Shown piece by piece: positions 1 through 6,169 of a stretch of DNA of 7,401 bases; the first letter of the stretch is position 1, and every line of letters begins with the position of its first letter. The DNA is taken from the NCBI GenBank assembly GCA_002398485.1, contig DGYV01000039.1:49211-56611 (forward strand). The letters run 5' to 3'. A program made the translations under genes and the position numbers. The stretch comes from Peptococcaceae bacterium UBA4997. GTDB lineage: Bacteria; Bacillota; Dehalobacteriia; UBA4068; UBA4997. The notes under the pieces are model-generated. The model saw only the letters and a program-made list of their open reading frames with translations, made no database searches and had not been told where the DNA came from.

Positions 1-23
1 CTTCGCTGCACTCGGGATGACTG
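1..23. repeat. Possible end of a dispersed palindromic-type repeat, cut by the window edge
   Basis: The first bases read CTTCGCTGCACTCGGGATGAC on the plus strand, or GTCATCCCGAGTGCAGCGAAG on the other. From memory, this resembles a family of short interspersed repeats of the GTCATyCyGAGxGxAGCGAAG type that occurs between genes in many bacterial genomes. Its GC-richness contrasts with the AT-rich spacer that follows (roughly 25-115). Only one copy is visible and the left part lies outside the window, so repetition cannot be shown here. Confidence 0.35.
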
Positions 24-115
24 TTTTCTTGTAAAAGGATGTCCAAAACCGCTCCCCTTAAAAAGGACTTTCTTATATATGAAAGGATATTTAAAATCTT
101 TTATTTTTTAATAAA

Positions 116-1297
116 TTAAATTTCTACAGTACCCAGTTCTTTTTTCATTCTGTCTATAGCTTCCTGCATCCTATTTTCCTCAACAGTAAGCGTGGCACGG
201 AAATAACCATTGCCATTAGGTCCGTAACCGTTACCGGGGGTGATGATTACGGCACACTTTTCAAAAACATATTCGGCAAAGCTTGCGGCATCATAGCCTT
301 TGGGCACGGGAGCCCATACATAAAAAGTAGCCTTGGGCATGGGCAAATTCCAGCCTATGCTGTTCAAGCCGCCTACCAATATATCACGACGGGCTTCATA
401 AACTTTTTTCATATTATCTATGGCTTCCTTGCCTCGGGGATCAGTCAAGCCTTTAATAGCAGCATATTGTATTGCCTGGAAGGCACCGCTGTCCACATTG
501 GATTTATATTTGGCAAGGGTTTGGATAACTTTGGCATTGCCTACAGCAAAACCAATACGCCAGCCTGTCATATTAAAGGGTTTGGAAAGCGAATTGAATT
601 CAATGGCCACATCCTTGGCACCGGGAGTAGCCAAAAAGCTGGGAGCCACATAGCCATCATAAGTCATTTCCGCATAAGCGTTATCATGGCAAATGATAAT
701 ATCATATTTTTTGGCAAAAGCCACCGCTTTTTCAAAGAAAGCAGGTTTACAGGTAGCACCTGTGGGATTATTGGGGTAATTCAGATACATGATTTTGGCC
801 TTTTTTGCTACATCCTCTGGGATAGCATCCAAATCGGGCACAAAGCCGTTAGCTTCCGTTAAAGGCATAAGATAAGGTGTACCACCCGCAAGCAATGTAC
901 CTGTACCGTATACAGGGTAGCCCGGGTCGGGCACTAAATTGATGTCGCCGGGATCTACAAAGCAATAGTTGATATTGGCAACACCCTCCTTGGAGCCTAT
1001 GAGTGTGCAAACTTCGGTTGCGGGATCCAATTCCACCTTGAAACGTTTGGCATACCAATCTGCCACAGCTTTGCGAAAGCTGAGCATACCTACGGAAGAA
1101 GGATACTGATGGTTAACGGGATTATAAATTTCCTTAGCCATTTCCTCGATGATAAACTCAGGGGTGGGACGATCAGGATCGCCTATACCAAGGCTTATGA
1201 TATCTATACCTTTGGCGCGTGCTTCGTCGATTTTCTTTTCTATCCTTGCGAAAAGATAAGGGGGGATATTCTGAATACGTTTTGCTTCTGTGATCAC
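116..1297 (-). CDS. dapL: LL-diaminopimelate aminotransferase
   Basis: This PLP-dependent class I/II (fold type I) aminotransferase converts tetrahydrodipicolinate directly to LL-diaminopimelate with glutamate as amino donor, for lysine and peptidoglycan synthesis in the cytoplasm. The 393 residues are a normal length. Visible family motifs are [10 protein letters not shown] (37-46), the NYPNNPTG loop (173-180), HDNAY with the cofactor-contacting Asp205 and Tyr208, the Schiff-base lysine Lys239 in [12 protein letters not shown], and the carboxylate-binding Arg367 in YFRATL. The start is GTG (1295-1297), supported by AAGGAGG at 1308-1314 with a 10-nt gap; no in-frame ATG lies nearby. The gene is 210 bp downstream of dapF on the same strand. 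That spacer contains no gene and no convincing terminator or promoter, so co-transcription is possible but unproven. No good terminator is visible after the stop. The general class is certain. DapL rather than another aminotransferase is strongly favoured by the overall sequence and by the dapF neighbour. Confidence 0.93.
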   Translation of the reverse strand: MITEAKRIQNIPPYLFARIEKKIDEARAKGIDIISLGIGDPDRPTPEFIIEEMAKEIYNPVNHQYPSSVGMLSFRKAVADWYAKRFKVELDPATEVCTLIGSKEGVANINYCFVDPGDINLVPDPGYPVYGTGTLLAGGTPYLMPLTEANGFVPDLDAIPEDVAKKAKIMYLNYPNNPTGATCKPAFFEKAVAFAKKYDIIICHDNAYAEMTYDGYVAPSFLATPGAKDVAIEFNSLSKPFNMTGWRIGFAVGNAKVIQTLAKYKSNVDSGAFQAIQYAAIKGLTDPRGKEAIDNMKKVYEARRDILVGGLNSIGWNLPMPKATFYVWAPVPKGYDAASFAEYVFEKCAVIITPGNGYGPNGNGYFRATLTVEENRMQEAIDRMKKELGTVEI

Positions 1298-1307
1298 AGG
1301 ATGATTT

Positions 1308-1314
1308 CCTCCTT
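1308..1314 (-). promoter_or_regulatory. Strong Shine-Dalgarno site that fixes the GTG start of dapL
   Basis: On the minus strand this reads AAGGAGG, close to the full anti-SD complement, and lies 10 nt before the GTG at 1297. It settles the non-ATG start of dapL. Confidence 0.85.
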
Positions 1315-1507
1315 TTTTATTTATAAAATGACCTTAATGGTTCATTATTCTTGCCTAAAGCAAAGCCAAAATAAGGCTCATAACTTGGGCCTGATTTAAA
1401 AACAAAAAACAGTTATTAAAGATTCCCCAAAGAACAGGGTTTTCCTGCCTAATAATCTTAAATTCCTAAAATTTTTTTAATTAATATAAATACAGCCGCT
1501 TTTTTAG

Positions 1508-2362
1508 TTATAAAGCATATTCACCATAAAAAACAGTGGTGGCGGGGCCTGTCATATAAACCTTATCCCCTTTTTTATATTCAATAAAAAGGGTACCGCC
1601 CAACAGCTTTACCGCTACCTTTGCGGCTGTTCTGCCCGTTAAAACTGCTGCTACAACAGTAGAGCAGGAACCTGTGCCGCAGGCCAAGGTTTCACCACAG
1701 CCACGCTCCCAAACCCGCATTTCAACATGGTTTTCATCTATTACCCGTACAAATTCCACATTGGTTTTGGCAGGGAAAAGTTCATGCTTTTCCAAAACCG
1801 CACCTACGGTATGAACTAAATAGTCGTTAAGTTCATCCACAAAAATAACAGCATGGGGATTACCCATAGAAACAGCGCTAAACTTAAGGCTTTTACCAAG
1901 AACCTGCACAGGCTCTTCCAAAACCACTTCCTTATTTATAGCAGTAGGTATCTCACTGCCCCGCAAAACAGGATAACCCATATCTACCCGCACCCAGGTT
2001 CCCTCTAAAGCCGTTTCGGCATTAGGTGCCTCAGTGATAGCGGGAATGATGATACCTGCTCCCGTAAGTACTTTATGAACAAGCTTTTGGCATATCCTTT
2101 GCTCCTGAGCAAAAACCGCGGCACAGCGTATGCCGTTACCACACATTTCCGCTTCCGAACCATCGGAATTGAAAATATGCATACGGTAATCTGCTTCTGT
2201 ATTTTCGGCAGGCATTAAAATGATTAGGCCGTCGCCGCCTATACCAAAATTTCGGTTACATACCTTAACGGATAAGGCAGGTAGGTTGGCAGGCAGTTTT
2301 TCACAAAAACCGTTGACCATTATAAAATCGTTCCCCGCACCGTGCATTTTGGTAAATTTCAT
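1508..2362 (-). CDS. dapF: Diaminopimelate epimerase
   Basis: This enzyme interconverts LL- and meso-diaminopimelate by a cofactor-free two-base mechanism. It is the step after DapL and supplies both the lysine precursor and the peptidoglycan cross-linking residue. The 284 residues are a typical length. Both catalytic cysteines are present: Cys74 in AEMCGNGIRC (72-80) and Cys228 in GCGETLACGTGSC (221-233). Substrate-binding motifs are also intact: GAGNDF (8-13), FNSDGSE (64-70), MGNPHAV (166-172) and the ERG at 219-221. The duplicated two-lobe arrangement, one cysteine per lobe, is complete. The ATG at 2360-2362 has only a weak G-rich ribosome binding site (GGGGCGGTG, about 5 nt upstream), in contrast to the strong sites of dapL and glnS. 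A promoter sits just upstream. Cytoplasmic; dapL follows on the same strand, and the pairing supports both assignments. Confidence 0.96.
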   Translation of the reverse strand: MKFTKMHGAGNDFIMVNGFCEKLPANLPALSVKVCNRNFGIGGDGLIILMPAENTEADYRMHIFNSDGSEAEMCGNGIRCAAVFAQEQRICQKLVHKVLTGAGIIIPAITEAPNAETALEGTWVRVDMGYPVLRGSEIPTAINKEVVLEEPVQVLGKSLKFSAVSMGNPHAVIFVDELNDYLVHTVGAVLEKHELFPAKTNVEFVRVIDENHVEMRVWERGCGETLACGTGSCSTVVAAVLTGRTAAKVAVKLLGGTLFIEYKKGDKVYMTGPATTVFYGEYAL

Positions 2363-2396
2363 TAAAACACCGCCCCAAAAAGATTATTATTTTAAC

Positions 2397-2425
2397 ATTA
2401 TACTATGTATCAACGCTGATTGCAA
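2397..2425 (-). promoter_or_regulatory. Probable sigma-A-type promoter for dapF
   Basis: On the minus strand, TTGCAA (2420-2425) is followed after exactly 17 nt by a perfect TATAAT (2397-2402). Transcription would begin near 2390, giving a leader of under 30 nt before the dapF ATG. That leaves no room for a lysine riboswitch or T-box in front of dapF. The -35 matches the consensus at four of six positions. Confidence 0.6.
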
Positions 2426-2503
2426 ATACAGCAAACAACAAGATTTTCAAAATAAATGAAGATTCAGATAACTAAAAAGTTTATGGTAGGATCAAGCCTT
2501 ATT

Positions 2504-2512
2504 TGTTATAAT
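2504..2512 (+). promoter_or_regulatory. Extended -10 promoter for the DUF401 gene
   Basis: TGTTATAAT forms a perfect extended -10 (TGn plus TATAAT at 2507-2512) about 25 nt before the DUF401 start codon. No good -35 lies 16-18 nt upstream, which is common for extended -10 promoters. Its start point would be near 2519, so the leader is very short. It diverges from the dapF promoter within the same 175-bp spacer, with the two -10 boxes about 105 bp apart. Confidence 0.55.
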
Positions 2513-2537
2513 AAATAATAGAAAAGAGGATTAGCGG

Positions 2538-3761
2538 ATGGCAGCTTTAAAACTATTTATTATACTTGCTATTTTAATGCTTATTTTATGGCGGGGCAAA
2601 CCCCTTTATCTTGCAGCAATAACAGGCACTATTTTAATAGGTCTGTTTTTTTGGCTGCCTTTGGCAGATTGGTTGAAGCTGGTATTAGCGGGTGCTGTAG
2701 CAAATGATACCATAAATATATTAGCTACTTTTTTTGCAATAATGCTTTTAGAGAAATATTTGGATAATCACGGTTTTTTGCAAAAAATGCTTACCGGCTT
2801 GCAGGAAGGCTTCCGTAGCCGCAAAATAGTATTGGGCACTTTACCGGCGCTTATTGGCTTTATCCCTTCCGCGGGCGGTGCCTTGTTTTCCGCTCCTATG
2901 GTAGAACAGGCCACCAAAGGCCTGAACATGAAGCCCGAAGAAAAAACCCTGATAAATTTTTACTTTCGACATGTTTTTGAAATGTATTTACCCATTTACC
3001 CTGCCTTGATAGTGGTTACCCAGCTTACCGGCCTGCCCTTCAAGCAAATTTTTTGGGCAGTGCTGCCCATGGGCATAGTTAATGTGCTGTTAGGCCTGCC
3101 CTATTTAAAGGCTGTACCCAAAGCTAAAACCACACCTGAGCTTACCTTTGCCAAACGCAAAAATGCCCTTAAAAATCTGCTTTTGGGTACAGGGCCTATA
3201 ATTACCGTACTTTTGCTTATCTTGATTTTCAATATGCCTATTTGGCTGTCCGTTTCAATAGTACTTATACCAATGCTTATTTATACAAAAGACTACCGCC
3301 CTCAAATACTTATGCCCTTGATCAAAGGTGCGGTACAATGGAAGACCCTGCTCATGGTATTCACGCTGATGATTTTCAAGGAAATGCTGATGAACAGCGG
3401 CGCTATGGCAAGCCTGCCCAAGTTGTTGGGGCATTCGCCCATCCCCTTTTTCCTGGCCATGGCCGTATTTGCCTACTTCGTAAATATGCTTACGGGCATG
3501 AACCTGGCCACTATGGCCATTTGCCTGCCCGTTGCCATTGTAGCGGGCAGCGGCAGCATAAGCCTTGCCATGACCACGCTCATCATTGTAACTTCATTTG
3601 CGGGCGGCATACTTACACCCATGCATTTATGTTTGCCGATTACCGCCCAATATTTTAAGGCAGATATGAGTACATTAATAAGGAAGCTTGTGCCACCTTC
3701 CATAGCATTGGCCATAAGCGCTGTTTGCTACTATATACTTTTGGCACATTTTGGTCTGTAG
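2538..3761 (+). CDS. DUF401 family multi-pass membrane protein, probable transporter
   Basis: The 407-residue protein is almost wholly hydrophobic, with roughly 10-12 membrane segments: for example about 4-18, 22-42, 58-74, 98-118, 148-166, 171-190, 213-232, 235-250, 268-286, 300-318, 322-351 and 386-405. Its sequence matches the DUF401 family as I recall it. Two similar glycine-rich re-entrant-like motifs, IPSAGGALFSAP (109-120) and FAGGILTPMHLC (354-365), sit in the two halves. That suggests an inverted-repeat secondary carrier like those of the ion transporter superfamily. Other notable residues are Arg144-His145 and Glu148 in FYFRHVFEMYLP, next to a predicted membrane segment. No substrate is known to me. 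The ATG is preceded by AGAGGA (2525-2530) with a 7-nt gap. The N-terminus is directly hydrophobic with no cleavable signal. The gene is divergent from dapF and 74 bp upstream of glnS. Adjacency to dapF does not prove a role in lysine or diaminopimelate transport. Confidence 0.85.
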   Translation: MAALKLFIILAILMLILWRGKPLYLAAITGTILIGLFFWLPLADWLKLVLAGAVANDTINILATFFAIMLLEKYLDNHGFLQKMLTGLQEGFRSRKIVLGTLPALIGFIPSAGGALFSAPMVEQATKGLNMKPEEKTLINFYFRHVFEMYLPIYPALIVVTQLTGLPFKQIFWAVLPMGIVNVLLGLPYLKAVPKAKTTPELTFAKRKNALKNLLLGTGPIITVLLLILIFNMPIWLSVSIVLIPMLIYTKDYRPQILMPLIKGAVQWKTLLMVFTLMIFKEMLMNSGAMASLPKLLGHSPIPFFLAMAVFAYFVNMLTGMNLATMAICLPVAIVAGSGSISLAMTTLIIVTSFAGGILTPMHLCLPITAQYFKADMSTLIRKLVPPSIALAISAVCYYILLAHFGL

Positions 3762-3762
3762 C

Positions 3763-3792
3763 TTGACTCAAAGCCGCTTTTAGTTGTAAAAT
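3763..3792 (+). promoter_or_regulatory. Probable promoter for glnS
   Basis: TTGACT (3763-3768) and TAAAAT (3787-3792) each match the consensus at five of six positions, with an 18-nt spacer. The -35 begins two bases after the DUF401 stop codon. The implied leader of about 37 nt is too short for a T-box element, so glnS expression appears not to depend on tRNA sensing. Read-through from the DUF401 gene is also possible because no terminator separates them. Confidence 0.55.
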
Positions 3793-3835
3793 ATAGTTTA
3801 ATGGAAATTAAGAAAATATCTTTGGAGGTTTAAAA

Positions 3836-5494
3836 ATGACGGAAACAGAAATGGCAGGAAATTTCATTCACGATATCATTGATGACGATTTGGCAGCCGA
3901 ACGTCTTACTAAAGGCGTGCATACCCGTTTTCCACCCGAACCGAACGGCTACCTTCATATAGGACATGCCAAAAGCATTTGCCTAAATTTCGGCACCGCC
4001 AAAAAGTACAAAGGCCTTTGCAACCTGCGCTTTGACGATACCAACCCCTCCCGCGAGGAAACCGAATTCATCAACTCTATTAAGCAAGATGTACGCTGGC
4101 TGGGTTTTGATTGGCAAAACCGCCTTTATTTCGCTTCCGACTATTTTCAAACCATTTACGAATGTGCCGTACAGCTCATCAAAGCAGGTAAAGCCTATAT
4201 TTGTGAGCTCAATGCCGAGCAAATGCGTGAATATAGGGGCAATATCAATGTAGCGGGCACTTCCCCCTACCGTGATCGCCCCATCGAAGAAAGCCTGCGT
4301 ATCTTTGAGGAAATGAAAGCAGGCAAATATAAAGATGGTACCTATACCTTGCGCGCCAAAATAGATTTGGCAAGCCCCAACTTTGTAATGCGTGACCCCG
4401 TTATTTACAGGATACAGCATTCCTATCACCAGCGCACCGAAAACGAGTGGTGCATTTATCCCATGTACGATTTTGCCCACCCCATTTCCGATGCCATTGA
4501 AGGCATAACCCATTCCATTTGTACCTTGGAATTTGAAAACCACCGCCCACTTTATGATTGGGTTTTGGATAATCTTAGTTTTGAAGCCCGTCCCCGCCAA
4601 ATAGAATTTGCACGCTTGAACCTTACCCACACGGTAATGAGCAAAAGAAAACTGCGCCGTTTGGTGGAAGAAGGTTATGTGAACGATTGGGATGACCCCC
4701 GCATGCCAACCATTTCGGGCTTGCGCCGCCGCGGCTACACACCTGAAGCTATCAAAGATTTCTGCGACCGCATAGGCGTTGCCAAGTCTAACAGCACTGT
4801 GGATATAAACCTTTTGGAGCATTGCATACGCGAGGACTTAAACAAACGGGCAGACCGTATCATGGCGGTTTTACAGCCCTTAAAAGTTGTTATTACCAAT
4901 TACCCCGAGGGTAAAAAAGAATGGATGATTCTGGAAAATAACCCTGAAGACGCCGGACGCGGCAAACGCCAACTTGCCTTCAGCAGGGAAATTTATATTG
5001 AGGCTACCGACTTTATGGAGGATGCCCCCAAAAAATTCTTCCGTTTGCGCCCCGAAGGCGAGGTACGCTTAAAAGGCGCTTATATAATCAAATGTGAAGA
5101 AGTTATTAAGGATGCCCTTGGCAATGTAGTTGAACTTCACTGCACCTATGATCCCGAAACCAAAAGCGGTTCTGATAACAGCGGTAAAAAAGTAAAAGGC
5201 ACCATCCACTGGGTAAATGCTAAAACAGCCATACCCGTTAAAGTAAATATTTATGAGCATTTGTTCAACAATGAGAACCCGGAAGATGTGCCCGAAGGTG
5301 TAGATTTTGTGGATACCTTGAACCCTGAAAGCCTTAAAGTAATTGAAAATGCTCTTATAGAACCTATAATGCCTATGGTAGGGGAAAAATTCCAATTCCT
5401 GCGCCAAGGTTACTTTGTGGTAGACCAGGATGCCATGCCCGATGAAATCATCTTCAACCGTATAGTTTCCTTAAAAGACAGCTACAAAGGCTAA
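3836..5494 (+). CDS. glnS: Glutaminyl-tRNA synthetase
   Basis: This cytoplasmic class I aminoacyl-tRNA synthetase charges tRNA-Gln with glutamine. The 552 residues are close to the E. coli enzyme (about 554), and the whole sequence is strongly similar to it. Visible parts are the PPEPNGYLHIGHAKS signature (33-47, HIGH at 41-44), FDDTNP (66-71), the KMSKS-type loop VMSKRKL (267-273) and WDDPRMPTISGLRRRGY (285-301). The anticodon-binding beta-barrel domains run from about 340 to the end. Tyr211 and Cys229 match residues of the E. coli glutamine pocket, where Cys229 helps discriminate against glutamate; this argues for GlnRS rather than a GluRS-type paralogue. The ATG is preceded by GGAGG (3824-3828) with a 7-nt gap. 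A promoter lies just after the DUF401 stop. GlnRS is not universal in Bacillota, many of which make Gln-tRNA with GatCAB, so horizontal origin is plausible. Confidence 0.97.
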   Translation: MTETEMAGNFIHDIIDDDLAAERLTKGVHTRFPPEPNGYLHIGHAKSICLNFGTAKKYKGLCNLRFDDTNPSREETEFINSIKQDVRWLGFDWQNRLYFASDYFQTIYECAVQLIKAGKAYICELNAEQMREYRGNINVAGTSPYRDRPIEESLRIFEEMKAGKYKDGTYTLRAKIDLASPNFVMRDPVIYRIQHSYHQRTENEWCIYPMYDFAHPISDAIEGITHSICTLEFENHRPLYDWVLDNLSFEARPRQIEFARLNLTHTVMSKRKLRRLVEEGYVNDWDDPRMPTISGLRRRGYTPEAIKDFCDRIGVAKSNSTVDINLLEHCIREDLNKRADRIMAVLQPLKVVITNYPEGKKEWMILENNPEDAGRGKRQLAFSREIYIEATDFMEDAPKKFFRLRPEGEVRLKGAYIIKCEEVIKDALGNVVELHCTYDPETKSGSDNSGKKVKGTIHWVNAKTAIPVKVNIYEHLFNNENPEDVPEGVDFVDTLNPESLKVIENALIEPIMPMVGEKFQFLRQGYFVVDQDAMPDEIIFNRIVSLKDSYKG

Positions 5495-5495
5495 A

Positions 5496-5517
5496 CCAAG
5501 CTTGCTTAAAGCTTTGG
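5496..5517 (+). terminator. Bulged inverted repeat just after glnS, possible weak transcript end
   Basis: CCAAGCTT (5496-5503) pairs with AAGC (5509-5512) and TTGG (5514-5517), with T5513 bulged out and a GCTTA loop, giving eight base pairs. It begins two bases after the glnS stop. No run of T follows, so it is not a textbook intrinsic terminator. It could be an RNA 3'-end stabiliser or a chance fold. Confidence 0.28.
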
Positions 5518-5755
5518 AGCAGGATAATTTATTGTTTTGGCAAAATATATAGTTATAAATTTACCAATTAGGCTTAAGCCTTATGTTAATAGAGAACCCG
5601 TTTAAAGCGTAACCCGTAAACCATTATTTTAGTAAAATGAAACTGTAAAGTAAGCAAAATCAAAAGAACCAAGAACTAGAATTTTTTACTGCAAATGAAC
5701 ATTGAACACAAAAAACCACGGCAACCTGTTAAGTAAAAATCAAACTCTATTTTTC

Positions 5756-5783
5756 AAAAACTATCCTGTTTAAAAACTATCCT
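5756..5783 (+). repeat. Tandem 12-bp repeat in the pspC leader, complementary to the ribosome binding site
   Basis: AAAAACTATCCT occurs perfectly twice, at 5756-5767 and 5772-5783, a 16-nt period. Each copy ends in ATCCT, which is complementary to AGGAT (5794-5798), the Shine-Dalgarno region of the next gene. The second copy could form a five-pair stem (six with a G-U pair) with a 10-nt loop. The repeat is plain in the sequence; any control function is inference. Confidence 0.6.
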
Positions 5784-5805
5784 AATTTAAGAAAGGATGA
5801 GCATA

Positions 5806-6012
5806 ATGGCAAAAAAAGTTTACCGCAATAACGAAAACAAAAAGCTTTTGGGCGTATGCGGCGGCATTGCTGAATATTTTGGCATAGATGCCACCATTGT
5901 TCGTTTAGCTTGGGCTGTTGTAACCATGTTTACGGTTGGCGGCGGTGTGCTTGCTTACATTTTGGCGGCACTTATTCTACCCGATGATCCGGGCTATACA
6001 GATGTTCACTAA
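5806..6012 (+). CDS. Small PspC-domain membrane protein
   Basis: This 68-residue protein is essentially a lone PspC domain, the module named after phage shock protein C, which is linked to envelope-stress sensing at the inner membrane. It shows the expected LLGVCGGIAEYFGID block (about 14-28), followed by a hydrophobic stretch (about 31-57) with VRLAW and a GGG turn, ending in the family-typical LPDD before a short polar tail. Two start codons are possible. The ATG at 5797 overlaps the only ribosome binding site (AAAGGA, 5792-5797), whereas the ATG at 5806 lies 8 nt beyond it, so 5806 is chosen and the protein begins MAKKVYR. No pspA, liaRS-like or other stress gene is adjacent, so partner and trigger are unknown. 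The gene ends 44 bp before a strong terminator and faces the chemoreceptor gene. Stand-alone short PspC proteins are common in Bacillota. Confidence 0.9.
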   Translation: MAKKVYRNNENKKLLGVCGGIAEYFGIDATIVRLAWAVVTMFTVGGGVLAYILAALILPDDPGYTDVH

Positions 6013-6056
6013 AAAACCTTTAAGTTTATAACCTATTTAATTAAAAAATCAACCAA

Positions 6057-6093
6057 ACGGGGTATCCATAATGGATACCCCGTCTTTTCTTTT
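6057..6093 (+). terminator. Strong intrinsic terminator after pspC, possibly bidirectional
   Basis: ACGGGGTATCC (6057-6067) pairs perfectly with GGATACCCCGT (6073-6083), an 11-bp stem with a 5-nt ATAAT loop, followed by CTTTTCTTTT. This is a textbook terminator for the pspC transcript. On the minus strand the same stem is followed by TTGGTTGATTTTTT, a poorer but usable T-rich tail. It lies about 87 nt beyond the chemoreceptor stop, where no better terminator is seen, so it may serve both convergent genes. Confidence 0.92.
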
Positions 6094-6169
6094 GTACATA
6101 ATATTTATTATAGTTTTCAGCAAAATTTAAAACACTGTTAAAAGTTTGGTTCACTGATTTTTTAAATAC

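Larger units (their letters stand above)
5495..5796. other. Gene-free 302-bp AT-rich spacer between glnS and the pspC gene
   Basis: No ORF with a credible start and ribosome binding site, and no tRNA-like fold, is visible on either strand. The contents are a bulged hairpin just after glnS, a perfect 12-bp palindrome AGGCTTAAGCCT (5570-5581), the 7-mer AACCCGT twice at a 16-nt interval (5595-5601 and 5611-5617), and a 12-bp tandem repeat next to the pspC ribosome binding site, listed separately. A weak promoter-like pair, TTGTTT (5532-5537) and TATAAA (5554-5559) with 16 nt between, is the best I find for the downstream gene. It would leave a leader of over 200 nt. An unannotated small RNA cannot be excluded. 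Confidence 0.6.

Noticed and set aside
467..862. 131-codon plus-strand frame opposite dapL
   Set aside because: Antisense shadow of a clear aminotransferase gene, with no ribosome binding site or family match.
1298..1507. Riboswitch, T-box or terminator in the dapF-dapL spacer
   Set aside because: Only short stems are visible, such as CAGG/CCTG inside AAGATT/AATCTT on the minus strand. The nearest T-rich stretch starts about 9 nt after the outer stem, and no lysine riboswitch or T-box signature is recognisable.
3242..3658. 138-codon plus-strand frame inside the DUF401 gene
   Set aside because: Its translation is rich in His, Cys and Arg with no membrane or domain pattern, while the overlapping frame is a coherent membrane protein.
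3983..4822. Long (279-codon) open frame on the minus strand inside glnS
   Set aside because: It is fully antisense to a strongly conserved GlnRS, has no recognisable domain, and is explained by the codon bias of the sense gene.
5797..5805. Upstream ATG of the pspC gene as the start
   Set aside because: This ATG overlaps the Shine-Dalgarno sequence itself; the ATG at 5806 has an 8-nt spacing.
6013..6169. Additional small gene in the convergent spacer
   Set aside because: The interval holds the terminator and AT-rich DNA; no ORF with a ribosome binding site is seen.
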